Shown: positions 9,757-18,349, numbered from the stretch's first letter. The stretch: DNA of 64,000 bases from Micromonospora echinaurantiaca (GCF_900090235.1 NZ_LT607750.1:2616501-2680500), one strand, 5' to 3'. The notes: a model not told the origin generated them from the sequence alone. A program made the numbers and translations.

Positions 9757-10392
9757 TCAGCTCGCACCCGTGCCGAGGCGGTGGCGGCGACGCCAGGCCA
9801 GGGTCATGAGCAGCAGCACCGCGCCGGCGCCCACCAGGCCGCCGCCGAGCTTCATCGGCGTGCCCAGGCTGTCACCGGTGACCGGCAGCGGCTGCTGGTC
9901 ACCCCGCCGGGGCAGCACCCGGACCTCGGTGGAGGCCGAGCGGCCGGACTCGTCGCCGGTCGCCGTGAAGGTCAACAGACCCGTGATCGACGGCTTGTAC
10001 GGCTCGGTGAACCGACCCCGCGAGTTGGTGTTCGCGTAGAAGGTCAGCGGGGCGGCGGCCTGGAAGGCCACCGGGGCCATCGCGACCGTGCTGCCGTCGC
10101 TGCGCCGAGCCTGGCCGGGGGCCGGGGCGGCGAGCGGGGCGACGCTGACCACGATGGTCACCCGCTCGTTGGGGCCGAAGTTCCGGCCGGTGAGGACGAC
10201 GGTCTCACCGAGGGTGATGGTGGTGCGGTTGACGGTGAGTGTCGCCGCGCCCTGGCCCGGTGGGTAGGGCGGTGGTTGGGGCGTCTCCGTCAGCGTGGGC
10301 GCCGGCTGCGGCTGCGCCGCCCCCGCTGCGGTCGGCACGGCCACCACGGCCAGACCGACCGTGAGCGCCATGATGATGCGGGAAAGCCGCAT
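9757..10392 (-). CDS. LPxTG-anchored cell-surface protein
   Basis: A 211-residue secreted protein. It has a signal peptide (MRLSRIIMALTVGLAV, with AGAAQ as cleavage region near residue 25), a Pro-rich stretch, and an Ig-like beta domain (about 50-165: LTVNRTTITLGETVVLTGRNF, then TFTATGDESGR). It ends in a sorting signal: LPVTG near 175, a hydrophobic segment (GGGLVGAGAVLLLMTLAW) and a basic tail RRRHR. Sortase would therefore attach it to peptidoglycan. The ATG has AGGAGGG eight bases upstream. The DUF4012 gene ends 12 bases upstream, so the two form an operon. The Ig-like fold resembles surface adhesion or spacer domains; no ligand is evident. Confidence 0.88.
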   Translation of the reverse strand: MRLSRIIMALTVGLAVVAVPTAAGAAQPQPAPTLTETPQPPPYPPGQGAATLTVNRTTITLGETVVLTGRNFGPNERVTIVVSVAPLAAPAPGQARRSDGSTVAMAPVAFQAAAPLTFYANTNSRGRFTEPYKPSITGLLTFTATGDESGRSASTEVRVLPRRGDQQPLPVTGDSLGTPMKLGGGLVGAGAVLLLMTLAWRRRHRLGTGAS

Positions 10393-10404
10393 GATGGTTC
10401 CCTC

Positions 10405-12201
10405 CTACTGGTCACAGCTTGGTGCGGTAATAATTTGGGTGGTCCAGGGGGTGGCGGTGGGCGTGAGCCACAGCTCGGCCGTTCCTGCGCCGGTCTTCGC
10501 CGTCAGCACGGAGACCTCCAAGGTGCGGGAGGCTCCCGGTCCGACGTCCACGTTGGCCGTCGCCACCTGCCGTCGCCGTTCGGTACCGGAGCCGAGCGCC
10601 ACCTCGGCTCCGTCGAGACGGGCGTCCAGCACCGACCCGCCGGCCGGGCTGTACACCGAGACGAAGGTCCGGACGGTGTACGGGTCGCCCGCCAGGCCGA
10701 GGCCGAGGACCGACTTGGCGAGGCCGGTCTTCGGCGCCGTCGAGCGCAGGGTGACGCGCAGCCGGAGTTGGCGGCGGCCGTCGGGCCGGCATTCGCCGAC
10801 CGTCAGGTCCGCCGACGGGCGCAGGTAGTAGCCGAGCTTCGCGCCGCTGCCGTCGTTGAGGAACACGCCGACGGTCGGCACGGTGTCCTGCTCGGGAAGC
10901 GTCCCGGCCATCCGGCTGTCGCCGAACGTCCGCTGCTCCTCCGGGCGGGCACTCCAGAACAATATCCGGCGTTCTCGGACAGCACGGTCGAATACGGACA
11001 ATAACACCTTTGGGTTGACATTCTTCTTAAGGAAGGTGTCGAAGACCGCGGCGGCCGCCGCGGTGAAGTACTCGTCCTGCTGTCGGGTGTCGAGACGCTG
11101 GTAACTGTCGCTGAGCAGGGTCCGCACCACGGTCTCGCTGTCCAGCGGGGCATGCCCGGGCACCAGCACCGGCCCGGTCGCATTCAGCAGGTACGACAGC
11201 ATCACCGGGTCGACCGCCAGCACGCCGTCGACCGTGATGCCGGTCTGCCGGCGGACCATCTGCCGGTAGAGGTTGGCGGCGGTCGGGAAGTGCGGGGTCA
11301 GGTTGACGTCGGCCGGGTAGATGCCGGGCAGGTCGCCCCAGAGGCGGCGTACCTCGGCGGGGGTCTTGAGCGGCGGGGTGAAACGACCCAACGCGGCGCT
11401 GGTTCCCTGCCGCCCCATCCGCACCCGACCGTCGTCGGCGTGCAGCACGGCGTACGCGCCGAACATCCCGCCGGTGGCCCGCAGCTCCGCGTTGTTCTGC
11501 GAGACCAGCAGGTAGCGGCGCGGCCCGTCGACACCGAGCAGCGGCGGCAGCAGCCGGGCGGCCTGGTCCGCCGCGGCGGTCAGGTCGGCCAGCCGGTCGA
11601 TCTCGCCGCGCAACGCGGTGAGCGCCTGGCGGATCTGGCTGACCAGGTCGTCAACGGGCACCCTGGCGAGGCTGGTCCGGGTGTCGCCGACCGTCCGGTG
11701 CACCGCGGCGAGTTCGGTGGAGAGGGTGCGCAACCGGGCCACGTCCAACCGGCCCTCGCTGGGCACGAGCCCGGCGAGGTCGGTGCGGAGCAGGCTCGGG
11801 AACGCCTGTCGGGCCAGGTCGTCGATCGCGATCGAGATCTGGCGTACGGCGGCCAGGTCGTCGCCCGCGAACGGCGCGCGCCGGCCGACCCACCAGCCGG
11901 GGTCGGCGGTCGCCGCCCGCGCGGCCCCGGACTGTTCCTGCAGTGCGGCGAGGGTGCGCTGGGCCCGGGCGGTGTCCCCACCGACGACCTGGGCGCTGAG
12001 CTCCCGGGCCAGCCCGGCGGCGTTGACCAGGTGGGCGCGGGCCTGCCAGCCCCGGAATCCCACCCAGCCGGCGGAGACCAGCAGCAGCGAGCCGACCACC
12101 AGCGCACTGAGCAGGGCGCGACGCAGCCGGGCCCGCCGGCGCCGCCGGGACCGACTGCGCCGGCGGCGCGGCCTTTCGCTCTCCGTCACACCACTCTCCA
12201 T
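10405..12201 (-). CDS. DUF4012 domain-containing membrane protein
   Basis: About 598 residues. A very basic N-terminus (RPRRRRSRSRRRRR) is followed by one transmembrane helix (ALLSALVVGSLLLVSAGW), placing the rest outside the membrane. The extracellular part contains the DUF4012 signature region with RYLLVSQNNAELRATGGMFGAYAVL, then VDGVLAVDPVMLSYLLNATGPV and the Asn/Gly-rich DGSGAKLGYYL. DUF4012 proteins are found beside cell-wall polysaccharide genes in actinobacteria; the activity is unknown, though the domain resembles LytR-type folds. I used ATG 12201; GTG 12189, preceded by GGAGAG, is an equally good start. Between it and the glycosyltransferase gene lies an 107-bp promoter-like gap. Confidence 0.88.
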   Translation of the reverse strand: MESGVTESERPRRRRSRSRRRRRARLRRALLSALVVGSLLLVSAGWVGFRGWQARAHLVNAAGLARELSAQVVGGDTARAQRTLAALQEQSGAARAATADPGWWVGRRAPFAGDDLAAVRQISIAIDDLARQAFPSLLRTDLAGLVPSEGRLDVARLRTLSTELAAVHRTVGDTRTSLARVPVDDLVSQIRQALTALRGEIDRLADLTAAADQAARLLPPLLGVDGPRRYLLVSQNNAELRATGGMFGAYAVLHADDGRVRMGRQGTSAALGRFTPPLKTPAEVRRLWGDLPGIYPADVNLTPHFPTAANLYRQMVRRQTGITVDGVLAVDPVMLSYLLNATGPVLVPGHAPLDSETVVRTLLSDSYQRLDTRQQDEYFTAAAAAVFDTFLKKNVNPKVLLSVFDRAVRERRILFWSARPEEQRTFGDSRMAGTLPEQDTVPTVGVFLNDGSGAKLGYYLRPSADLTVGECRPDGRRQLRLRVTLRSTAPKTGLAKSVLGLGLAGDPYTVRTFVSVYSPAGGSVLDARLDGAEVALGSGTERRRQVATANVDVGPGASRTLEVSVLTAKTGAGTAELWLTPTATPWTTQIITAPSCDQ

Positions 12202-12308
12202 TTCCGAAACCGGACAGAAGGGCACGTTTTCTCTGACGTTCTTAGCACGTAACGAGCCTTCTGGGTCGGAAATGACGGTCTGACCGGTATGCGAATATCG
12301 CTCGTCGG

Positions 12309-13532
12309 TCAGCGAGCGCCGGAGCGGGCCGCCACGACCTCGTGGAGCAGCCCCTCGATCCGGTCCACCCCGGCGGTCAGCGACATCTCCCGCAGGTACG
12401 CCTCGCGGCCCCGCCGGCCCATGTCGACCCGGGCGGGCGGCGGGATGGTGGCGGCCAGCCAGAACCGGTCCGCCAGCGCGGCCCAGTCCTCGGGCGGGCA
12501 GGAGAGGCCGGCCCGGGCCCGCTCGACCAGCTCGGCGGTGTCGCCGCCGGCGGACGCGACGACGGGCGCCGCGCAGGAGAAGGCGGCCTGGAGCTTGCCC
12601 GGCACGGTGCCGCGCAACTCGGGCAGGTCACGGAGCATGACCAGCTGGTAGTCGGCGGCCGCGTACAGGTCCGGCATGTCCAACGGGGACCGGCGTTCGA
12701 CGAAGCGCACGTTGTCGGCCCGCAGCTCGGCGGCGAGCCCCCGCACCCGCCGCTCCTGTGCGCCCGACCCCACCAGGATCAGGTCCATCGTGCCGTCCAG
12801 CGCGGCCGCCGCCCGGACCGCTGTCTCCAGGCCCTGCCGGTTTCCGATGGTCCCGGCGTGCATCACCACGCAGCGGCCGTCCCGGCGGACCAGCCGCTGG
12901 GCGGCGGGGCTCGGCCGGGCGGGATGGAAGATCCGTTCGTCGGTCCAGTTGAGCACCACCCGGACCCGGGCCGGGTCCGCGCCGGCGGCCACCACCGGGG
13001 CACGCAGCGACGGCGCGGCCACCGCGATCGCGTCGGCGGCCCGGTACGTCCGGGCCATCGCCGCACTGATCCGCGCCGTCCAGCCGCCGGCGTCGGCCCC
13101 GCCGGGTTCGTCCCGGGCGCAGACGTCCGGCACGTGCAGGACGGTCGGCACCCGGCCGAGCAGCCGCAGCAGCCCGGCCGCGGCGAACGCGGTGGCCGGC
13201 GGCTGGTGGACGTAGAGCGCGTCCACGTCGGCGAGGAACCGGCGGCCGGCCAGCACCGCGCTGCCGGCGAAGGAGAGGTAGCTGGCCATCCGCGCGCGCA
13301 CCGAGGCGTCCCCACCCGCGTACCGGGGCACCCGGCGGACGGTGAGCCGCTCGCTGCGCGTCTCGTGCTGCCAGCGCTGGCGCCACCCCGGATAGACGTG
13401 CCCGCCCGGATAGTCCGGGAAGCCGGTGAGCACCCGCACCTCGTGCCCCCGGGCGGCGAGTTCCTCGGCGAGGCTGCCCGGGATGAACGCCGGCTCCGGC
13501 GGGAAGTGGTACGACAGCACGCCGATCCTCAC
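12309..13532 (-). CDS. Glycosyltransferase family 4 protein
   Basis: A 407-residue GT-B glycosyltransferase. The N-terminal domain begins RIGVLSYHFPPEP and contains GSLAEELAARGHEVRVLTGFP, the usual glycan-acceptor half. The C-terminal domain carries HAGTIGNRQGLETAV, the SGAQERRV loop and the nucleotide-sugar motif GTVPGKLQAAFSCAAPVVAS, typical of GT4 enzymes such as WbuB/FucNAc transferases. It likely adds a sugar to a lipid-linked surface glycan in the cytoplasm, consistent with the neighbouring BY-kinase and phosphatase. The GTG start follows GGAGGTGA closely. Confidence 0.9.
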   Translation of the reverse strand: MRIGVLSYHFPPEPAFIPGSLAEELAARGHEVRVLTGFPDYPGGHVYPGWRQRWQHETRSERLTVRRVPRYAGGDASVRARMASYLSFAGSAVLAGRRFLADVDALYVHQPPATAFAAAGLLRLLGRVPTVLHVPDVCARDEPGGADAGGWTARISAAMARTYRAADAIAVAAPSLRAPVVAAGADPARVRVVLNWTDERIFHPARPSPAAQRLVRRDGRCVVMHAGTIGNRQGLETAVRAAAALDGTMDLILVGSGAQERRVRGLAAELRADNVRFVERRSPLDMPDLYAAADYQLVMLRDLPELRGTVPGKLQAAFSCAAPVVASAGGDTAELVERARAGLSCPPEDWAALADRFWLAATIPPPARVDMGRRGREAYLREMSLTAGVDRIEGLLHEVVAARSGAR

Positions 13533-13691
13533 CGGGTCACCTCCGTCCGGGGCAGCCGGTTCGGCGCGGCAGCACCGGTCACGGGGGTCGAGTCCACGTA
13601 CGATGCCGACAACCCCTCCGCGGTCGGCCGTCGCAGGCCGGCCGCCGTCGCGGCGGCCCGCGCCGCGACTCCGCCGACGAGAGGGGTCCAG

Positions 13692-14246
13692 ATGACCGAC
13701 CGGGTGCTGTTCGTCTGCCACGCCAACCTGTGCCGGTCGCCGATGGCCGAGTACCTCGCCCGGCGGCTGCTGGGCGACCGGCCGGTCACCGTCTCCAGCG
13801 CCGGCACCGACGCCGTCGAGGGCCTGGCCATGCACCCGTACGCGGCCGAGGTGGCGGCGGAGACCGGTGCGGACCCGGCGGAGTTCCGCAGCCGGCTGCT
13901 GCGCCCGGAGTACCTCGAGGGCGCCACGCTGGTGCTCACCTCGACCCGGCGGCAGCGGTCGGTGTGCACCGCGATGGTGCCGGCGGTGCTGCACCGGACC
14001 TTCACCCTGCGCCAGTTCGGCCGGCTGGCCGCGGCGGCCGAGCCGCCGGAGGACCTGGCCGACGACTCGGTACGGGCCGCCGTCGTGGCGGCCGCCCGGG
14101 CCCGGGGGCGGCTGCAACCCGCCGCCCCCGGTACGGACGACCTGCTGGACCCGATCGGCGGCACCGCCACCGACTTCCGAAGCTGCGCGGAGGAGATCGA
14201 ACGGTCGCTACGACCCCTCGCCGCGCTCATCGGGGCAGCCGGGTGA
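13692..14246 (+). CDS. Low-molecular-weight protein-tyrosine phosphatase
   Basis: A 184-residue phosphatase. The P-loop CHANLCRS (Cys9-x5-Arg15-Ser) opens the protein, as in all LMW-PTPs; the DPIGG segment near residue 155 supplies the general-acid Asp-Pro. The family removes phosphate from the Tyr cluster of BY-kinases such as Wzc. That kinase is encoded convergently next door, and the two genes overlap by 20 bases at their 3' ends. The upstream neighbour is a GT4 glycosyltransferase. The role is therefore control of exopolysaccharide assembly. It is transcribed opposite to the rest of the block. Confidence 0.93.
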   Translation: MTDRVLFVCHANLCRSPMAEYLARRLLGDRPVTVSSAGTDAVEGLAMHPYAAEVAAETGADPAEFRSRLLRPEYLEGATLVLTSTRRQRSVCTAMVPAVLHRTFTLRQFGRLAAAAEPPEDLADDSVRAAVVAAARARGRLQPAAPGTDDLLDPIGGTATDFRSCAEEIERSLRPLAALIGAAG

Positions 14247-15687
14247 GTTCCTGCGTACGGTCCGGGACACCGGCGCCGGCGCGCTCGGCGTGCCGGCCGC
14301 TGGTGGCCCGGTCCGCCGGCACCGACGTGGTGGCGGTCGAGGCGACCACCCGGTAGGCCTCGTACTGGTACGCCTCGGTCTTCGGGACCCTGGCCATGTT
14401 CAGCACGCAGCCGAGCAGGCGCACCGAGACCGAGTGCAGCGCGCGGGAGGCCGCGGCCACCTGGGTGCGCGAGGTCCGGCCCTGTTGGGAGACGAGCAGC
14501 GCGCCGTCGGCCTGCACGGCCACCACGACGCCGTCGGTGACGGCCAGCAGCGGCGCGGTGTCGATGATGACGATGTCCGCCGACTCCCGCAGGGCCAGCA
14601 GCAGGTCCGCCATCGCCTTGGAGCCGAGCAGCTCGCTCGGGTTCGGCGGCGCCGAGCCGCTGGGCAGCACCAGCAGGGACTTGTCGCCCCAGCGCTGCAC
14701 CACGTCGCCGACCTGCACGTCGCCGACCAGCACGTCGGTGAGGCCGACGCCGGCGTCCAGGCCCAGGTAGTCGTCGACCTTGGGCCGGCGCAGGTCGGCG
14801 TCGACCAGCAGCACCCGCCACCCGGCCTCGGCCAGCGCGATGGCCAGGTTGCAGGAGAGCGTGGTCTTGCCCTCGCCCTGCAGCGCGCTGGTCACCGCGA
14901 TCACCCGGGCGGGCTCGTGCACGTCGACGAAGCGCAGGTTGGTCCGGAGCTTGCGGACCGCCTCGGCCCGCGCCGAGTTCACCGCCTCGCCGACGATCAG
15001 CGGCTCCGACTTGGCGCTGCCCTCGAACGGGATCTCGCCGAGCAGCGGGCTGCCGGTGGTCCGCTGCAGGGTCGCCGCGTCGCGCAGCCGGACGTCGGCC
15101 AGCCCGCGCAGGATCGCCAGGCCCATCCCGCAGAGCAGGCCGAGCAGGCCGCCGATGGCGAAGTTACGCACCGGCTGGGGCGAGACCGGGCTGGAGCTGA
15201 CCCGCGGGCCGCTGACCACCTCGATCTTGATGGGGCCGGTCTGGCCGTTCGCCGGTGTCTCGACCTTCTGCACGAGCTCGACGAACTTCGCCGACAGCGT
15301 CTCGGTCACCCGCAGCGCGCGGGTCTGGTCGGTGTCGGTCACCGACGCCCGCAGCAGGACCGTGCCGGTCTCGGTGGAGGTGCTGACCCGGCGCTGGATC
15401 TCCTCGGCGGTCAGCCCCACCGAGTTCTCGGCCACCACGGCCTGCGCGAGCCGGTCGCTGGTCAGCAGCTCGGCGTACGACTTCACGCGCTGCTGCATGA
15501 GCAGGCCGCCCTGGTAGGCGTCCGTGACGCCCTGGCTCGGCGTGGTGACGAAGAAGGTCACCGAGGCGACGTACCGGGGCTCGGCCCGGACGGTGACGAA
15601 CGCGGTCACCCCGAGCGCCACCATGATCGTGAGCAGGACGATCCACCAGTGCTGGCGCACCAGGCGAAGCTGGCGGTACAGGTCCAT
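14227..15687 (-). CDS. Wzz/BY-kinase: polysaccharide co-polymerase tyrosine autokinase
   Basis: A 486-residue single-chain Wzc-type protein. The first transmembrane helix (HWWIVLLTIMVALGVTAFV) and a second near residue 175 (AIGGLLGLLCGMGLAIL) flank an extracellular Wzz domain. The kinase domain has Walker A in SALQGEGKTTLS, Walker A' in LLVDADLRRP and Walker B in VIIDTAPLL. A C-terminal tyrosine cluster (EAYQYEAYR) provides the autophosphorylation sites. It controls chain length and export of exopolysaccharide. The last 20 bases overlap the phosphatase gene tail to tail. The upstream region carries a palindrome that could be an operator. Confidence 0.93.
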   Translation of the reverse strand: MDLYRQLRLVRQHWWIVLLTIMVALGVTAFVTVRAEPRYVASVTFFVTTPSQGVTDAYQGGLLMQQRVKSYAELLTSDRLAQAVVAENSVGLTAEEIQRRVSTSTETGTVLLRASVTDTDQTRALRVTETLSAKFVELVQKVETPANGQTGPIKIEVVSGPRVSSSPVSPQPVRNFAIGGLLGLLCGMGLAILRGLADVRLRDAATLQRTTGSPLLGEIPFEGSAKSEPLIVGEAVNSARAEAVRKLRTNLRFVDVHEPARVIAVTSALQGEGKTTLSCNLAIALAEAGWRVLLVDADLRRPKVDDYLGLDAGVGLTDVLVGDVQVGDVVQRWGDKSLLVLPSGSAPPNPSELLGSKAMADLLLALRESADIVIIDTAPLLAVTDGVVVAVQADGALLVSQQGRTSRTQVAAASRALHSVSVRLLGCVLNMARVPKTEAYQYEAYRVVASTATTSVPADRATSGRHAERAGAGVPDRTQELTRLPR

Positions 15688-16166
15688 CAGGCGCGCCTCC
15701 GTACCAGGCCGGTAACGCCAAAGAACTTCACGAAAACCCCCAAGGTCGACTTAATCTCGTGAACCATTAAAGCGGCTGATGCGCCTTTATGTCCGGAGTT
15801 ATCTGTTTTCGCCTAGGCGAGAACACGCGCCCGGAATTACCAACCCGAGAAGTGGTCGTTCGGCATCGCCCCGGAAGCAGAAAAGCCGTCCCGGACACGG
15901 GAAAGGACCGACCGGCGGGTGGCGTGGCACCGGTCGCCGGGAGTGGCCAGGCTTCGTCGCCCGGGCCGGGACGCGGGCGTGGTCGCCCGGTCGGGGGTCG
16001 GGCATGGGCGCCCGGTGGGGGGTCGGGCGGACGGGGTCGGGGCGGCGGGTCGCTCCCCGCCGTGCTCGGCAACGCGGTCGGCTTCCCAGGGGCTAGGAGG
16101 TCCGGAGTTCCGCTCGGCCTACCGGCTGGCCCCGGCTCAGCCGCGCCGGCTCGACGCCGGAGAGGA
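15688..16166. other. Intergenic region upstream of the BY-kinase
   Basis: No gene is supported over about 480 bp. The first 150 bases are noticeably richer in A and T than their surroundings, as expected for the BY-kinase promoter, and include a near-perfect 22-bp palindrome. The rest is GC-rich, with G-runs and open frames without ribosome-binding sites. Confidence 0.6.
15804..15825. promoter_or_regulatory. Putative operator, 22-bp palindrome
   Basis: Half-sites TGTTTTCGCCT and AGGCGAGAACA face each other with a single mismatch in 11 positions, about 117 bases upstream of the BY-kinase ATG. The position in an A/T-richer promoter region suggests a dimeric regulator; the protein is unknown. 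Confidence 0.5.
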
Positions 16167-16201
16167 AACGGGGGGCGCCGGCCACGCCGGCGCCCCCCGT
16201 T
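16167..16201 (-). terminator. Strong terminator of the small acidic gene
   Basis: A 16-bp perfect stem (AACGGGGGGCGCCGGC and its complement) closes on a CAC loop. It starts 10 bases beyond the minus-strand stop at 16212 and is followed on that strand by a short T-rich run. Confidence 0.85.
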
Positions 16202-16211
16202 CGCGTACGCC

Positions 16212-16409
16212 TCAGCGGCGCCGGTCGGCCGGCGCCCGCTCCTCGGCCTCGTCGGCGAGGGCGTCGGTCACCGGTTCGGTGAAGTCGTCCGCCGGCACCG
16301 CCACCTCCTCGGCCAGGTCCTGCTCGTCGGGCCGGCCGCCCGGCGGCGGCTCGGGAGCGGTGGCGCCACCGGCGAACCCGTACTCGTTCGGCTCGTCGTG
16401 CTTGCTCAT
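16212..16409 (-). CDS. Small acidic hypothetical protein
   Basis: A 65-residue protein starting MSKHDEPNEYGFAGG. It is rich in Glu, Asp, Pro and Ala, very acidic, and probably unfolded. A GGGAGGA ribosome-binding site precedes the ATG, and a strong terminator follows the stop, so a real gene is likely. I do not recognise a family. It may be read together with the Mn exporter gene 112 bases upstream, although a hairpin lies between them. Confidence 0.7.
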   Translation of the reverse strand: MSKHDEPNEYGFAGGATAPEPPPGGRPDEQDLAEEVAVPADDFTEPVTDALADEAEERAPADRRR

Positions 16410-16442
16410 GTGGTTATCCTCCCGGTTTCCCCGCTTTCGCCT

Positions 16443-16460
16443 CCTACCGCTCACGGTAGG
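16443..16460 (-). terminator. Small hairpin between Mn exporter and small acidic gene
   Basis: CCTACCG and CGGTAGG form a 7-bp stem with a 4-base loop, 62 bases beyond the exporter stop and 33 bases before the next start. It could be a weak terminator or leader hairpin. Confidence 0.4.
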
Positions 16461-16521
16461 TGGTGATCCCTGTGCCCGCAGGGCGCCGGGGATAGTCACC
16501 GTGGCGACGGGTGGTCGACGC

Positions 16522-17109
16522 TCAGCGCAGCTGCTCCACCGCCTCCAGGATCAGCCAGAGCCCGCAGATGGCGAAGAGCACAGCGGCGCCGTAACGGATG
16601 GTCCGCTCCGGCAGCTTCCGGCCGAGCAGCCGGCCGACCAGGATGGCCAGCGCGTCCGCCGCCACCATGCCCACGGTGGAGCCGAGCCAGGTGCCGAACC
16701 AGCCGTACTTGGTGGCCAGCGTGATCGTCGCCAGCATTGTCTTGTCGCCCAGCTCGGCCAGGAAGAACGCGACCGACACCGCGACGATGGCGGACTTGCT
16801 GGTCTTCTCCGCCTTGCGCCGCTCCTCCTCGGTGAGTTTGTCCCCGCGCAGGGTCCACGCCCCGAAGCCGAGGAACGCCAGACCGGCGATCAGCGAGATC
16901 CAGCCGGTCGGCAGGGCGGCGCCGAGGCCGTAGCCGATCGCCACCGAGGCCAGGTGCACCACGGCGGTGGCCACGGTGATCCCGATCAGCACCGGCAGCG
17001 GCTTGAAGCGGGTGGCGAAGGTCAGCGCCATCAACTGGGACTTGTCGCCCAGTTCGGCGACGAAGATGACGCCGAAGCTGACCACCAGCGCGACGAGGAA
17101 ACCCTCCAT
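16522..17109 (-). CDS. GDT1/TMEM165 family Mn2+ exporter
   Basis: A 195-residue membrane protein with six transmembrane helices in two repeats. Each repeat carries the family's E-x-G-D-K signature: FVAELGDKSQLMALTFATR near residue 17 and FLAELGDKTMLATITLATK near 125. GDT1-type proteins (MneA/Mnx) export Mn2+ (or Ca2+) in exchange for protons. I chose ATG 17109, preceded by GGAAGGA; upstream in-frame GTG starts would lie inside the riboswitch. The leader carries a yybP-ykoY motif, the classical Mn2+ sensor for this family, so expression should rise with manganese. Confidence 0.93.
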   Translation of the reverse strand: MEGFLVALVVSFGVIFVAELGDKSQLMALTFATRFKPLPVLIGITVATAVVHLASVAIGYGLGAALPTGWISLIAGLAFLGFGAWTLRGDKLTEEERRKAEKTSKSAIVAVSVAFFLAELGDKTMLATITLATKYGWFGTWLGSTVGMVAADALAILVGRLLGRKLPERTIRYGAAVLFAICGLWLILEAVEQLR

Positions 17110-17173
17110 GACATCCTTCCGGTCCATGCCGGGAGGAGGTACGGGGCGACCTCGACCCGGCTGTACAGCCTGG

Positions 17174-17273
17174 GTCGAAGGTCTCGCCCGCCCCGCCGCT
17201 GGCGGGGCCGCGTGGCCGGATGCGGAACGCACCAGTGTGTCGACCACGACATTGGGGGCTACTCCCCTTCGCG
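17174..17273 (-). promoter_or_regulatory. yybP-ykoY manganese riboswitch
   Basis: On the minus strand the leader reads CGAAGGGGAGTAGCCCC at its 5' end and GGCGAGACCTTCG at its 3' end. These are the two conserved blocks of the yybP-ykoY family (GGGGAGUAG and CGAGACCUU), and the outer CGAAGG/CCTTCG halves (17266-17271 with 17176-17181) pair as the P1 stem. Between them is a GC-rich stem. The motif ends about 65 bases before the ATG of the GDT1-type exporter. The known ligand is Mn2+. A TAGGCT -10 box puts the transcript start at the first riboswitch bases. Confidence 0.88.
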
Positions 17274-17278
17274 CCGTC

Positions 17279-17284
17279 AGCCTA
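17279..17284 (-). promoter_or_regulatory. -10 box for the riboswitch transcript
   Basis: TAGGCT on the minus strand, seven to eight bases before the first base of the riboswitch P1 stem. No good -35 was found. Confidence 0.4.
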
Positions 17285-17332
17285 GCCGATCACCTCCGCC
17301 GGTCGCCGTCCGGGTGAACGGGCTCACCCGGC

Positions 17333-18298
17333 TCAGTCGGCCCGGGCCAGGGTAACGCCGAACAGGCCGTCCGGATCGGTCCAGAACTCCGCGGCGGCGA
17401 ACCCGGCCGCGGCCAGCTCCCCGGCGACGCCCGCCGGACGGAACTTCGCGGAGACCTCGGTGCGCAACTCCTCGCCCTCGGCGAACCGGACGTCCAGGTC
17501 GAGCACCCGCACCCGCATCGGCCGCCGGGCCCGCAGCCGCATCTCGATCCACTCCCGGTCCGGATCCCAGCGGGCCACGTGGTCGAACGCCGCCGGGTCG
17601 AAGTCCGCGCCCAACTCGCGGTTGATCACCCGCAGCACGTTGCGGTTGAACTCGGCGGTCACCCCGGCCGCGTCGTCGTACGCCGGCACCACCACCGACG
17701 GGTCCTTGACCAGGTCGGTGCCGAGCAGCAGCCAGTCACCCACCTCCAGCGCGGCCCGCATGTCGGCCAGGAACCGGGCCCGCTCGGCCGGCAGCAGGTT
17801 GCCGATGGTGCCGCCGAGGAACACCACCAGCCGGCGCCCACCGGTGGGCAGCCGGTCGAGGTGCCGGGTGAAGTCACCGACGATGCCGCGTACCCGCAGG
17901 CCCGGGTAGTCGGCGGCGATCTCGGCGGTGGACCGGCGCAGCGCGCTGACCGAGACGTCCAGCGGTACGAAGGTGCCCAGCCCGCCGTGCCGGGTGAAGG
18001 CATCCAGCAGCAGCCGGGTCTTCTCCGACGAGCCGGAACCGAGCTCGATCATCGTCTTCGCGCCGGTCAGCTCCGCGACCCGGTCGGCCCGGCCGGCCAG
18101 CACGGCCCGTTCGGCGCGGGTCGGGTAGTACTCCGGCAGCCGGGTGATCTCCTCGAACAGCTCGCTGCCCCGGGCGTCGTAGAACCACTTGGGCGGCAGC
18201 CACTTCGGATCGGCGCTCAGGCCGGCGCGTACGTCGTCGCGCAGGCCACGGTCGAGGTCCCCGGGTTCGAGGTGGATCTCCAACGGCTCGGTGCTCAT
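17333..18298 (-). CDS. egtD: L-histidine N(alpha)-methyltransferase EgtD
   Basis: A 321-residue SAM-dependent methyltransferase that makes hercynine (trimethyl-histidine), the first step of ergothioneine synthesis. The N-terminal region PKWLPPKWFYDARGSELFEEITRLPEYYPTR is the DUF2260/EgtD pattern. The SAM loop is ELGSGSSEKTRLLLDA near residue 90, followed by VPLDVSVSAL and FLGGTIGNL. It is the last gene of egtA-B-C-D, 51 bases after egtC. Length matches mycobacterial EgtD. Confidence 0.95.
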   Translation of the reverse strand: MSTEPLEIHLEPGDLDRGLRDDVRAGLSADPKWLPPKWFYDARGSELFEEITRLPEYYPTRAERAVLAGRADRVAELTGAKTMIELGSGSSEKTRLLLDAFTRHGGLGTFVPLDVSVSALRRSTAEIAADYPGLRVRGIVGDFTRHLDRLPTGGRRLVVFLGGTIGNLLPAERARFLADMRAALEVGDWLLLGTDLVKDPSVVVPAYDDAAGVTAEFNRNVLRVINRELGADFDPAAFDHVARWDPDREWIEMRLRARRPMRVRVLDLDVRFAEGEELRTEVSAKFRPAGVAGELAAAGFAAAEFWTDPDGLFGVTLARAD

Positions 18299-18349
18299 CT
18301 GGGCTCCCTTCGTACGGGCGACAGGTCCCTCTCCCCGGCCGGACGGCGG

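Noticed and set aside
15789..16466. A 225-codon plus-strand frame upstream of the Mn exporter region
   Set aside because: Gly/Arg-rich translation crossing a strong terminator hairpin and the antisense of a small gene with a good ribosome-binding site.
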